DNA of 64,000 nt from an uncultured Latescibacterota bacterium. GTDB taxonomy: Bacteria; Latescibacterota; UBA2968. The notes below the pieces were generated by a model. That model did not search any database. It was given only the letters and a program-made list of their open reading frames with translations, and was not told the origin of the DNA. Shown here in pieces: positions 34,007 through 41,948 of the stretch. Numbering within the stretch: the stretch's first letter is position 1; every line of letters begins with the position of its first letter. The stretch is taken from the NCBI GenBank assembly GCA_951812755.1, contig OX638329.1:2651339-2715338 (forward strand). The letters are read 5' to 3'. Position numbers and translations under genes: made by a program.

Positions 34007-34861
34007 ATGCGAATTTTGCTGGCGTGTTTGTTGGTGCTGTTGATGCCCGAGTGGGATGTCGATGCACAGTTTGGGCGCAGACGGCGAGGCCCTATTGAGC
34101 GGATGGAACGCGATATTTTTCCGGGCAATACGTTTACGTTTTGTCGCATTGAATATTCGAATTATACGGGTGATGATGATTGGGGATATCGGCGGCGGCG
34201 GGGCAGTTGGTCGGTGGATTATCCCGAGTCGGATGAGAATTTTTCTCTGCGATTGTCTCAAATTACAACGCTCAATGTGAATCGCACCGAAGACGGGCGG
34301 TTTAAGCATGTGGTTGTGCGTCTCGATGATCCCGAGGTGTTTAAGTATCCTTTTGTTTATATGCTCGAAGTGGGGCGGATGGCTTTGAGTGTGTCCGAGC
34401 AGGAGGGGTTGCGCGAGTATTTGTTGCGCGGTGGTTTTTTGTTGGTGGATGATTTCTGGGGGGACGATGCGTGGCGAAATTGGGAGTACGAGATTTCTCA
34501 GGTGTTGCCGCCCGATGAGTTCCCTTTGGTGGATATTCCGCTGGATCACGAGTTGTTTCACATTGTGTTTGATATTAAGGAGGTGCCGCAGGTACCGGGG
34601 CTGGGGAGTTTCTGGGACTGGCAATCGACTGGTTTGACGTATGAGGGCTGGGCCGGGCGCTATGACGAATACGGTTCTGAGGCGCACTGCAAGGGTATTT
34701 TTGATCAGGACGGGCGGTTGATGGTCGTGGTGATGCACAATACGGATTTGGGTGATGGCTGGGAACGCGAGGGCGAGAATTACGAGTATTTCCGCAATTT
34801 TTCCGCGCCGAAGGCGTATCCGATGGGTATTAATATCGTGGTGTATGCGATGACGCATTAA
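34007..34861 (+). CDS. DUF4159 protein, exported
   Basis: A short signal peptide (RILLACLLVLLMPEWDVDA) is followed by the DUF4159 domain, recognised by FTFCRIEYSNY, the PFVYMLEVGRMALS strand, LLRGGFLLVDDFWGDD and the C-terminal PMGINIVVYAMTH. DUF4159 has a class I glutamine amidotransferase-like fold and is regularly found beside MoxR, DUF58 and vWA genes in Planctomycetes, Acidobacteria and FCB bacteria. The molecular role is unknown. Its stop is 18 bases before the moxR start. Confidence 0.85.
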   Translation: MRILLACLLVLLMPEWDVDAQFGRRRRGPIERMERDIFPGNTFTFCRIEYSNYTGDDDWGYRRRRGSWSVDYPESDENFSLRLSQITTLNVNRTEDGRFKHVVVRLDDPEVFKYPFVYMLEVGRMALSVSEQEGLREYLLRGGFLLVDDFWGDDAWRNWEYEISQVLPPDEFPLVDIPLDHELFHIVFDIKEVPQVPGLGSFWDWQSTGLTYEGWAGRYDEYGSEAHCKGIFDQDGRLMVVVMHNTDLGDGWEREGENYEYFRNFSAPKAYPMGINIVVYAMTH

Positions 34862-34878
34862 AATAATTGAGGTGATTT

Positions 34879-35907
34879 TTGGGAGAGACTATTCAAGAAC
34901 GAGAAACGCCATTTGAAGCCGAGGCGATAGGCAAGTTGCGCGATGGTCGAGCGCGGATGATGGAGCAGATTCGCAAGGTGATCGTGGGGCAGGATGAGGT
35001 TATTGAGTCGCTGTTGATTGTGTTGTTTAGCGGCGGTCATTGTTTGTTGACGGGGGCGCCGGGTTTGGCGAAGACGTTGCTGGTGCGTACGATTGCGAAA
35101 ATTTTGGACCTGGATTTTAAGCGCGTTCAGTTTACGCCAGATCTGATGCCTTCGGATATAACGGGTACAGAGATTATCGATGAGGATCGCGTGGGCGGGC
35201 ATCGCGAGTTGCGGTTTATTTCGGGACCTGTCTTTACGCATATTTTGCTGGCGGATGAGATTAATCGCACGCCGCCCAAGACGCAGGCTGCATTGCTGGA
35301 GGCGATGGAGGAGAAGCAGGTTACGATAGGGGGTAATTTGCACGCGCTGGAGCAACCGTTTTACGTTTTGGCAACGCAGAATCCCATTGAGTTGGAGGGG
35401 ACCTATCCTTTGCCCGAGGCGCAGTTGGATCGCTTTATGATGAATATCTGGATCGATTATTTGACGGAAGATGAAGAGTTGGATGTGGCTACGCGCACGA
35501 CGTCAATTGAGGCTGAAGAGGTCGAGCCTGTGTTTTCGGGTGCAGATATGCTCGATTTTGCCAGGCTGGTGAAGATGGTTCCTCTTGCCGAGCCTGTGGC
35601 GCGTTATGCGGTGCAACTGGTGCAGGCGAGCCGCCCGGGCGATACGGCACCGGATTTTGTGAGTTCATGGGTGAGTTGGGGCGCGGGCACACGCGGCGTG
35701 CAGGGGTTGTTGCTGGGGGCAAAGGCGCGGGCACTGCTCAAGGGGCGATACCACGTTTCTTTTGGCGATGTTCAAGCGGTTGCGCCCAATGTGTTGCGCC
35801 ATCGCATTTTGACCAATTTCAGAGCCGAAGCCGATCGCGTAAACGCCGAGGATGTTATCAATCGGCTGTTGGAGACTATTCAACCGCCGGAAGCGGATTT
35901 GGTGTAG
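34879..35907 (+). CDS. MoxR-family AAA+ ATPase
   Basis: The 342-residue protein has Walker A in GAPGLAKT (residues 59-66), Walker B in ILLADEINR (Asp126-Glu127), the sensor ATQNP and the TYPLPEAQLDRFM segment that defines MoxR ATPases. Translation seems to begin at TTG, six bases after GAGGTG. MoxR proteins act as chaperones that fit metals or cofactors, or activate partner vWA proteins. The usual next gene, DUF58, is not adjacent: a 3.2-kb accessory island lies between. Confidence 0.93.
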   Translation: MGETIQERETPFEAEAIGKLRDGRARMMEQIRKVIVGQDEVIESLLIVLFSGGHCLLTGAPGLAKTLLVRTIAKILDLDFKRVQFTPDLMPSDITGTEIIDEDRVGGHRELRFISGPVFTHILLADEINRTPPKTQAALLEAMEEKQVTIGGNLHALEQPFYVLATQNPIELEGTYPLPEAQLDRFMMNIWIDYLTEDEELDVATRTTSIEAEEVEPVFSGADMLDFARLVKMVPLAEPVARYAVQLVQASRPGDTAPDFVSSWVSWGAGTRGVQGLLLGAKARALLKGRYHVSFGDVQAVAPNVLRHRILTNFRAEADRVNAEDVINRLLETIQPPEADLV

Positions 35908-35925
35908 GGTGAGGAGACTATAAGC

Positions 35926-36818
35926 TTGACTGCTAACAAATTCATAAGCCCTGCGGTGCAGGCAATGAACCTTATTCGATATATTGGAGATAGAGTATCG
36001 GAATCAGGGACTCCAGAACTTATTAATATTTATGCAATTCAAGATGCCATTGAGGCACCGAGTGTTGAATTTGCCCTTCAACTCATTGAAGATTTGAAAG
36101 AACGGGGAACTATCATTTATAGTGATTCATCAGTACCTGGTGATATGCTTAGGGAATTCAATCTCAGCCTCAATGGATGGGAGCAGTATGAAGCGGAAAA
36201 ACGTGGTCAGTTCAGTGGTAACTACGGCTTTATCGCCATGCAGTTCAACGACGACAATCTTGACGCCTTTATCCGAGACGTTGTGAAACCAGCGGTGAAA
36301 GACGGTATCGGCTATGAACTTGTCGATCTGCGCGATGTTTCGCAGGCTGGGATTATAGATAACATTATGCGTCCAGATTAGAGATGCAGCATTTGTGATT
36401 GCTGAACTCTCTCATGACAATTCTGGTGCGTATTGGGAGGCTGGTTATGCGGAGGGACTGGGAAAGCCTGTCATTTATATCTGTGAACAAAAGAAGTTCG
36501 ATGAAAAAGGCACTCATTTCGATACCAATCACTGCACAACCGTTTTCTGGGACAGAGATAATGACAAGGGTTTTAAGAGACTGTTTTAAAACTCATTTTG
36601 CCCCTTCTCGGCGATGCGCTATTGCCCTGTCATTCTGAGCGGAGCGCAGCGGAGTCGAAGAATCTCTTACCAACTCAGGTGGAAAAGATGCTTCGGCTAC
36701 GCTCAGCATGACAAAACGCCTAACATGCGTAACATCAGGTATTAATTTTAAAACAGCTTCTAAGAAAGAATTGATTGCTACGATTCGCCGGTCTCTTGAC
36801 CTATTCACAACGGATTGA
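35926..36818 (+). pseudogene. Broken NDT/TIR-like nucleotide-binding effector gene: frameshift plus MITE insertion
   Basis: The N-terminal part reads through a winged-helix-like region and into YGFIAMQFNDDN and VDLRDVSQAGIIDNIMR, then stops at 36381. From base 36372 the +1 frame continues as IRDAAFVIAELSHDNSGAYW, EAGYAEGLGKPVIYI and the DKGFKR segment, where the MITE at 36577 adds a stop. After the MITE the frame resumes as KKELIATIRRSLDLFTTD with a stop at 36818. The pattern matches nucleoside deoxyribosyltransferase-like / TIR-like domains, with the conserved Glu in EAGYAEGLGKP. The apparent start is TTG after GAGGAG. Two lesions make it a pseudogene unless the frameshift is a sequencing error. 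Confidence 0.8.
36577..36760. mobile_element. 184-bp MITE, copy 2, with TAA target duplication, inserted in a coding sequence
   Basis: It has the same ends and length as copy 1 at 24322 and about 97 percent identity. It is flanked by TAA at 36574-36576 and 36761-36763. Removing the element and one TAA joins DKGFK directly to KELIATIRRSLDLF in one frame, so the insertion split an intact 3' end. Confidence 0.92.
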
Positions 36819-36821
36819 TAC

Positions 36822-38126
36822 TCAATTGGGCCAATTCGGTATCGCTAACGGGTTTTCCTCAGGACCGATGTCTTGACCAAGAGAATTCACGAAATCTCGG
36901 TAAAATAAATTAAGGAGATCATTACCCTCGTTGGAATCACCGAGCGAGTAGCGAGGGAATGTTATCGTGCCTGGAGCTAATTTCCCTGACGATATACGAT
37001 ATCTATTCCATGGCACTATTACAGGGACTCCTTTAACATGTATTTCCACCTCAACAGCATATTCCGCGATAGGAACACTGGCTTGATTTCTCAAACGATG
37101 GGCTTGAGTAATCAAGTTCGCAAATAGAACGAGGGGATAAGCTGGTAGGAGGATAAGATCTTGACTTTCTGGAGACTCATCAGTCCCCGATAAATGTGCC
37201 AACTCAATTAGCCCGTCGCAGTGAATTTCTCTGTATATTTGTTTAGGTAGCTTATGAGGGTGAGCGTCCTCGGAAAAGTATTCTGCCCGGGCACCGCGTA
37301 GTATCGGTCGCCAATGGGTAGGTTCGTTATGCTGATCATCGTATATTCGAGAGCCGTCTTTCCTTCGAGAGCCGTCTTTCCTTTGCAAAGCTGATCGCCA
37401 CGGTTCAGAGAGATCGTCGATGATTCGACCTTGGCGGAAAATGCGGTCAAATGGGATTTTGTCTCCCACGGGTATGGCTGTTGCTCGGATACCAAAAGCT
37501 TTTTCTGGTTCTTCAATGCGTTCAAATTCCTGCTGAAACCGTTCCGAGCGTTCCGAAAGTCGTCTTTCCAAACGTTCGAGTCCGCGTGATATGTTCAGTG
37601 TCAGGTCTTGGATTTGTCGCATTGTCATTTTCTCGCATCGATCAGATTGTCGGATAGGGCAAACAAGGGTTCTTGTCACGCGGTGGGGTGCCAGCCGGGA
37701 TTGCCCAACACGACAGATAATCACACCGCTTTCACCATTGGTTTTTATTGGGATAATTTCGATCTGAGGAAGTTGGGGGTCCACACAATCGCGGAATACC
37801 AACTTCAGGCGTTCCGCCAACTCTGCACATCGCGGAATTGGTGAAATTTCGGCAGCAACTGGCGGTTTCGTCTGGGACTCTTTTATACCCAGCAGGCAAA
37901 CGCCACCATACGCATTTGCGAAGGCGACGACTTCCTCGAGTATCTTGTCTTTTGCTGGGTTGCCGATTGTGTTCTCGCCTTCGATCCATGGATCGGTGGA
38001 GTTTCTTCTCGCTGGCAGACTTTCTTTGAACTCGATTTGTTCACTTTCAGGAACTTCTGAATCAATCAGCGATTCAATATCGCTGATGCTGATTTGATCA
38101 GCAGGTTTGGAGAGCACTTCAATCAT
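36822..38126 (-). CDS. Schlafen-AlbA (AAA_4-like) domain protein
   Basis: Residues 25-180 show the AlbA_2 pattern: EQIEFKESL, a helix with ILEEVVAFANAYGGVCLLGI, and later SRLAPHRVTRTLVCPIRQSD. A coiled-coil-like segment (LERLERRLSERSERFQQEFERIEE) follows and the C-terminal 230 residues are not recognised. AlbA/Schlafen proteins bind nucleic acid, and several act in phage defence or regulation. It lies on the opposite strand to the surrounding operon, inside the accessory island. An 18-base tandem duplication (RKDGSR twice) is at 37347-37382. Confidence 0.78.
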   Translation of the reverse strand: MIEVLSKPADQISISDIESLIDSEVPESEQIEFKESLPARRNSTDPWIEGENTIGNPAKDKILEEVVAFANAYGGVCLLGIKESQTKPPVAAEISPIPRCAELAERLKLVFRDCVDPQLPQIEIIPIKTNGESGVIICRVGQSRLAPHRVTRTLVCPIRQSDRCEKMTMRQIQDLTLNISRGLERLERRLSERSERFQQEFERIEEPEKAFGIRATAIPVGDKIPFDRIFRQGRIIDDLSEPWRSALQRKDGSRRKDGSRIYDDQHNEPTHWRPILRGARAEYFSEDAHPHKLPKQIYREIHCDGLIELAHLSGTDESPESQDLILLPAYPLVLFANLITQAHRLRNQASVPIAEYAVEVEIHVKGVPVIVPWNRYRISSGKLAPGTITFPRYSLGDSNEGNDLLNLFYRDFVNSLGQDIGPEENPLAIPNWPN

Positions 38127-38276
38127 AGGCTTACTCCTTTATTTGCCTCTAAAGACATATTTTTTGTTGTAGAACAATATACAATAGTCTCGAAACTTCT
38201 GTGATATTAAAGCCTATTTTTGCATATTTTACAAATATAACTGATGGATACATATCACTTTTCAGGAGAATGAGCG

Positions 38277-38492
38277 ATGCGTGTGACGAGTAAAGGACAG
38301 GTGACCATTCCCAAAAAGGTGCGTGAAGTATTGGGGATTGGGCCAAAATCAGAAGTCGATTTTGTGGAAGAAAATGGTCGTGTTTATCTGGTAAAAAAGT
38401 CAAAAGAAAATCCCTATAAAAGTCTGTTGGGGTCTGCTACAATCAAAATGACTACGGATGAGATTATGGCATTGACCCGGGGTGAAAAATGA
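38277..38492 (+). CDS. AbrB/SpoVT-type antitoxin (VapB/MazE-like)
   Basis: The 71-residue protein begins MRVTSKGQVTIPKKVREVLGI, the swapped-hairpin AbrB DNA-binding fold, and ends in a short acidic tail (TTDEIMALTRGEK) that would block the toxin. AGGAG lies before the ATG. Its stop overlaps the toxin start (ATGA), the usual arrangement. It would repress its own operon from the 150-base divergent gap upstream, which is A+T-rich. Confidence 0.9.
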   Translation: MRVTSKGQVTIPKKVREVLGIGPKSEVDFVEENGRVYLVKKSKENPYKSLLGSATIKMTTDEIMALTRGEK

Positions 38493-38917
38493 CGGGTATG
38501 CTCGTGGATTCCAATGTCATTTTAGATGTCTTTGAAAACGATCCCGTTTGGGCAGAGTGGTCTTTACAAATGCTTGGACAATATCGTGATACTCACGAGT
38601 TTCTCATCAATCCGATCATTTACGCCGAAGTGTCAATCGGTTATGAAAATATTGAAGAATTAGAGCAGGTGTTAAAAGAGGGCAAATTTCAGATGCGCCA
38701 AATTCCGAAGGAAGCTCTTTTTTCAGCCGGCAAGGCTTTTTTATCATATCGTAAGCGCGGTGGGATACGGCGTTCGCCATTACCCGATTTTTTTATAGGC
38801 GCACACGCCTCAGTTGAAAAAATATCCCTGCTAACTCGAGATGCAGCGCGCTACAAAACAGATTTTCCGACTGTAAATTTGATTTCTCCAGAGAGCAGTC
38901 CATTACGAAAAGAATAA
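38489..38917 (+). CDS. PIN-domain toxin (VapC-like)
   Basis: The 142-residue protein has the PIN acidic residues: Asp in MLVDSNVILDVFE, Glu in YAEVSIG, and Asp in SPLPDFFIGAHA and LTRDAARY. PIN toxins are magnesium-dependent RNases that cut tRNA or rRNA. The four-base overlap with the AbrB-type antitoxin defines a type II toxin-antitoxin pair. A 134-bp MITE begins 15 bases after its stop. The pair lies in the island that splits the MoxR operon. Confidence 0.9.
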   Translation: MTGMLVDSNVILDVFENDPVWAEWSLQMLGQYRDTHEFLINPIIYAEVSIGYENIEELEQVLKEGKFQMRQIPKEALFSAGKAFLSYRKRGGIRRSPLPDFFIGAHASVEKISLLTRDAARYKTDFPTVNLISPESSPLRKE

Positions 38918-38931
38918 ATGGTGCTCTGTCA

Positions 38932-39065
38932 AATAAGTTTCGTGTCTAAATCCACTGGACTCCGGCCTACGCCGGAGTGACGAACAGCGGTTGTCATTGC
39001 GGCATGCCTAAAGCCGCAAACCAGTCTATCTGAAAAACATATCAGTAAATTTTTTTGACAGAGCA
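38932..39065. mobile_element. 134-bp MITE with TGCTCTGTCAAA inverted ends
   Basis: The ends match at about 19 of 23 positions, the outer 12 perfectly. Inside are the hairpins ACTCCGGC/GCCGGAGT and TTGCGGC/GCCGCAA. The second hairpin core (38991-39024) is shared with the element at 63522. No clear target duplication is seen. It marks the right edge of the accessory island. Confidence 0.75.
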
Positions 39066-39105
39066 ATAGTTAAACGGGTTGCGCGATTTATAGGGTGAAG
39101 GAACC

Positions 39106-40032
39106 ATGAATTTGTACACATATCTCGATCCTGCCGAACTTGCGCGTATTGCGGATCTGGAGCTTCTGGCTCGTACGGTTATTTCCGGGTTGCAAGGTGG
39201 ATCGCATCGCAGTATTCACCACGGGGCGTCGGTCGAGTTTGCCCAATATCGTCCCTACGCGTGGGGCGATGATTTGCGTTTTGTGGATTGGCGGCTGTAC
39301 GGGCGGAGTGATCGGCTGCATGTGAAGCAGTTTCAGGATGAGCGCAATTTGCGTTCTACTATTTTGCTGGATTGCAGCGCGTCTATGGACTATGGTTCGG
39401 GAGAAGTGAACAAGTTTCGGTATGCACAGATGCTGGCGGCGTGTCTGGTGATGCTGGCTTCCGGTCAGGGTGATGCCGTGGGTTTTGCCGCTTATCATCG
39501 GGAATTGATTGCACATGTGCCCGCGCGTCGTCGAGACGGGCAACGCCATCGCATTTTGATGGAGATCGACAATTTGAGGCCCGCAGGTGAAGAGACAGAT
39601 ACAGCGGGGACGTTGCGGGTGATGGGCGATGTGTTGCCTGCGCGGGGCATGGTGGTGTTGATCGGCGATTTGTTGCATCCGGCAGATGAGATGATTTTGC
39701 ATTTGCGTTCCCTGAGGGCGCAGCGTCACGATGTGCTGGTGCTGCAGGTGAGCGATCCGGCTGAGCAGACGTTTCCTTTTGATCGGTCGGTGACGCTGGT
39801 GGATGCCGAGGACAGCCGCGAGCAATTTGCCGTGCCAGAGGAGGTGCGCGAAGCTTATTTGGAAAATCGCAGGCGACATTTTGATGCAATAAGAGAAGCG
39901 TGTTTGTCAGCGGAAATCGATATCGAAGAGTTCGCGTGTTCTGAACCTCTGGATATGGCACTGCACCGGTTTTTACATCGGCGCAACGATGGACTGATCG
40001 CGCCGAGCAGACGGTCGCGGGGAGGTGTGTGA
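39106..40032 (+). CDS. DUF58-domain protein
   Basis: The 308-residue protein has the DUF58 core: SVEFAQYRPYAWGDDLRFVDWR, then RLHVKQFQDERNL and the vWA-like strand TILLDCSASMDYG with a DxSxS motif. DUF58 proteins pair with MoxR ATPases. It overlaps the next gene at its stop codon. It is separated from moxR only by the accessory island, which strongly suggests the two were once adjacent. Confidence 0.92.
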   Translation: MNLYTYLDPAELARIADLELLARTVISGLQGGSHRSIHHGASVEFAQYRPYAWGDDLRFVDWRLYGRSDRLHVKQFQDERNLRSTILLDCSASMDYGSGEVNKFRYAQMLAACLVMLASGQGDAVGFAAYHRELIAHVPARRRDGQRHRILMEIDNLRPAGEETDTAGTLRVMGDVLPARGMVVLIGDLLHPADEMILHLRSLRAQRHDVLVLQVSDPAEQTFPFDRSVTLVDAEDSREQFAVPEEVREAYLENRRRHFDAIREACLSAEIDIEEFACSEPLDMALHRFLHRRNDGLIAPSRRSRGGV

Positions 40033-41948
40033 TGGGGTTGCTGATCCCGCTATTTGCATTTGGTGTTGCGCTGATTGGCATTCCCTATTTTGTGCATCGC
40101 ATTCGCCGTCCAGAGCGCGAGACCGTGCGGTTTAGCAGTTTGATGTTTGTGCCCGATGTCAAGCGCGAGGTGATTGAGCGCAGGCGCGTTCAACATATTG
40201 TGTTGATGTTGTTGCGAATGGCGGTGCTGGTCGCTCTGGCACTTGCGTTTGCGCGGCCTTTTCAAGAGATGATGTTGGATGCTGAAGCGGTATCTTCGGG
40301 AACGACTGATCATGTGATTGCGATGGATGTGTCGCTGAGTATGGGATATGAGAGGGTGTGGGAACGCGCAAAAATAGAGGCGAAATCCGTGCTGGAGACT
40401 GTGGCGCCGGGGGATCGGGTTGGGTTTGTGCGATTTGCACAACAGGCCATGGTTGATGTGCCGCTTTCGGGTGATGTGGCAGATGTGCGACGCGCTATTG
40501 AGATCGCCGATGTGACGTGGGCACATACCGATTATGCTGCGGCTCTTCAAGCGGTTGAGCATGTTTTTGCAGCCGATACCGCTCAGGTGCGGCGCGTGGT
40601 GCATGTGATTAGCGATTTTCAGGCGAGTGGCATGCCGGTGTCCGATATGGGATGGCGTTTGCCGGGTGCGATCAAACTCAATGCTGTGGATGTGGGGACC
40701 TCCCAGGTGTCAAATGCGTCGGTTGACGCGCTCGCTGTGCGGGCTGGAAAGGACGATGTATTACGGGTTCGCGCTCGGGTGAGAAATTGGTCTGGGCAAG
40801 GCGCGCTTGCTGTGCAACTGGTGGTCGATGGCGAAGTGGTAGAAACGCGCGGTGTGACGGTATTGCAGGGCAATGCGACGCAGGTGGCTTTCTCCTTGCC
40901 TTTGGAGGATGGGATAAACGGATATGTCGGACTTGCCGGAGCCGATGGCTTGAGGCGAGATGATCGCCGTTTTTTTGCGTGGGTTGCCAAACCGCAACAT
41001 CCCATCGCGGTGTTGAATACTTCGGAGGTTACGCAGTTTATGCTTAAGGCTGCGGTGCCCGAGGGCTCAGACTGGCGTTTGATCTGGTCGGGAGAACTTA
41101 TGGGTTCGGTGGTGATTGCCGAGGATGTGACTTCCGGGATCGAGGTTGTAAAATATGTTGAAGAAGGTGGCGCGCTGTTTTTGCCGCTTCGCAAGGATGC
41201 CGATATCCAGTCTGTAAATGCTTTGCTCGCGCGCGCGAATATCCGGGTTTCAGGGGTGGAGGATGCGGGGTATGCCGCGCTGGCGTGGGTCGATTTGGAA
41301 CACCCCATTTTTCGTCCTTTCAGGGGAGCGCGGTTTAACGATTTTTCATCTGTGCGCTATGAGAATTATCACATTTTGACAGCAGATAGTTCAGCCGTGG
41401 TGCTGGCAAAGTACGACGATTTGATGCCCGCTATTGTCGAAGGCAAAATAGGAGAGGGTCGCATTGTGGTCTGGACCGGTGGGATGGGGTTTGATCGGTC
41501 AAATCTGGCGCGAACGCCGCGGTTTGTACCTTTGTTGCACGAGACATTGCGCTATTTATCCGGTGATCGGGAGATCGAGACAGATTATCTGGTGGGTGAT
41601 GCCATAAGTACTTCTGATGCAGTGGAACGGGTTACGGGACCAGAGGGATTGGATTCTGTAGTTGGCGATACGCGCATATTCCACGCTCCCGGCGTATATC
41701 AGTGGGGGACGCAAATCGCATCGGTCAATGTTGCGGATCGAGAGAGCGATTTGGCGCGGATAACGCCCGCGGAATTTGAGATTCGGCTGTGTGATGCGCC
41801 CGTGTTATTTCAGAGAGATGGCAAACAATCGGCTGATCTTTCGATTGTGTATGAATACGGCCGCTGGGTGCTTGGATTTTTGCTCGCCTTGCTTGTGATT
41901 GAACATTTTTACGCCGCGTATTTGAGTGCGCGAGGAGTACGGACATGA
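40032..41948 (+). CDS. BatA-like membrane protein with von Willebrand factor A domain
   Basis: The N-terminus holds the two-helix BatA domain (MGLLIPLFAFGVALIGIPYF and VLMLLRMAVLVALALAFARP). A vWA domain follows with the MIDAS motif AMDVSLSMG, a beta-rich middle with Ig-like features, and a C-terminal helix (WVLGFLLALLVIEHFYAAYL). The topology places most of the protein in the periplasm. ATG overlaps the DUF58 stop (TGATG) and its own stop overlaps the next gene by four bases. Related proteins in Bacteroidetes are needed for aerotolerance; the function here is unknown. Confidence 0.88.
   Translation: MGLLIPLFAFGVALIGIPYFVHRIRRPERETVRFSSLMFVPDVKREVIERRRVQHIVLMLLRMAVLVALALAFARPFQEMMLDAEAVSSGTTDHVIAMDVSLSMGYERVWERAKIEAKSVLETVAPGDRVGFVRFAQQAMVDVPLSGDVADVRRAIEIADVTWAHTDYAAALQAVEHVFAADTAQVRRVVHVISDFQASGMPVSDMGWRLPGAIKLNAVDVGTSQVSNASVDALAVRAGKDDVLRVRARVRNWSGQGALAVQLVVDGEVVETRGVTVLQGNATQVAFSLPLEDGINGYVGLAGADGLRRDDRRFFAWVAKPQHPIAVLNTSEVTQFMLKAAVPEGSDWRLIWSGELMGSVVIAEDVTSGIEVVKYVEEGGALFLPLRKDADIQSVNALLARANIRVSGVEDAGYAALAWVDLEHPIFRPFRGARFNDFSSVRYENYHILTADSSAVVLAKYDDLMPAIVEGKIGEGRIVVWTGGMGFDRSNLARTPRFVPLLHETLRYLSGDREIETDYLVGDAISTSDAVERVTGPEGLDSVVGDTRIFHAPGVYQWGTQIASVNVADRESDLARITPAEFEIRLCDAPVLFQRDGKQSADLSIVYEYGRWVLGFLLALLVIEHFYAAYLSARGVRT

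Noticed and set aside
33518-34858. Long minus-strand open frame opposite the DUF4159 gene.
   Set aside because: Its composition (His, Arg, Ile, Pro rich) is that of an antisense shadow, and both plus-strand genes have clear families.
36372-36381. Programmed frameshift in the NDT/TIR-like gene.
   Set aside because: No slippery heptamer or stimulatory structure is visible, and the gene is also cut by a MITE, so decay is more likely.
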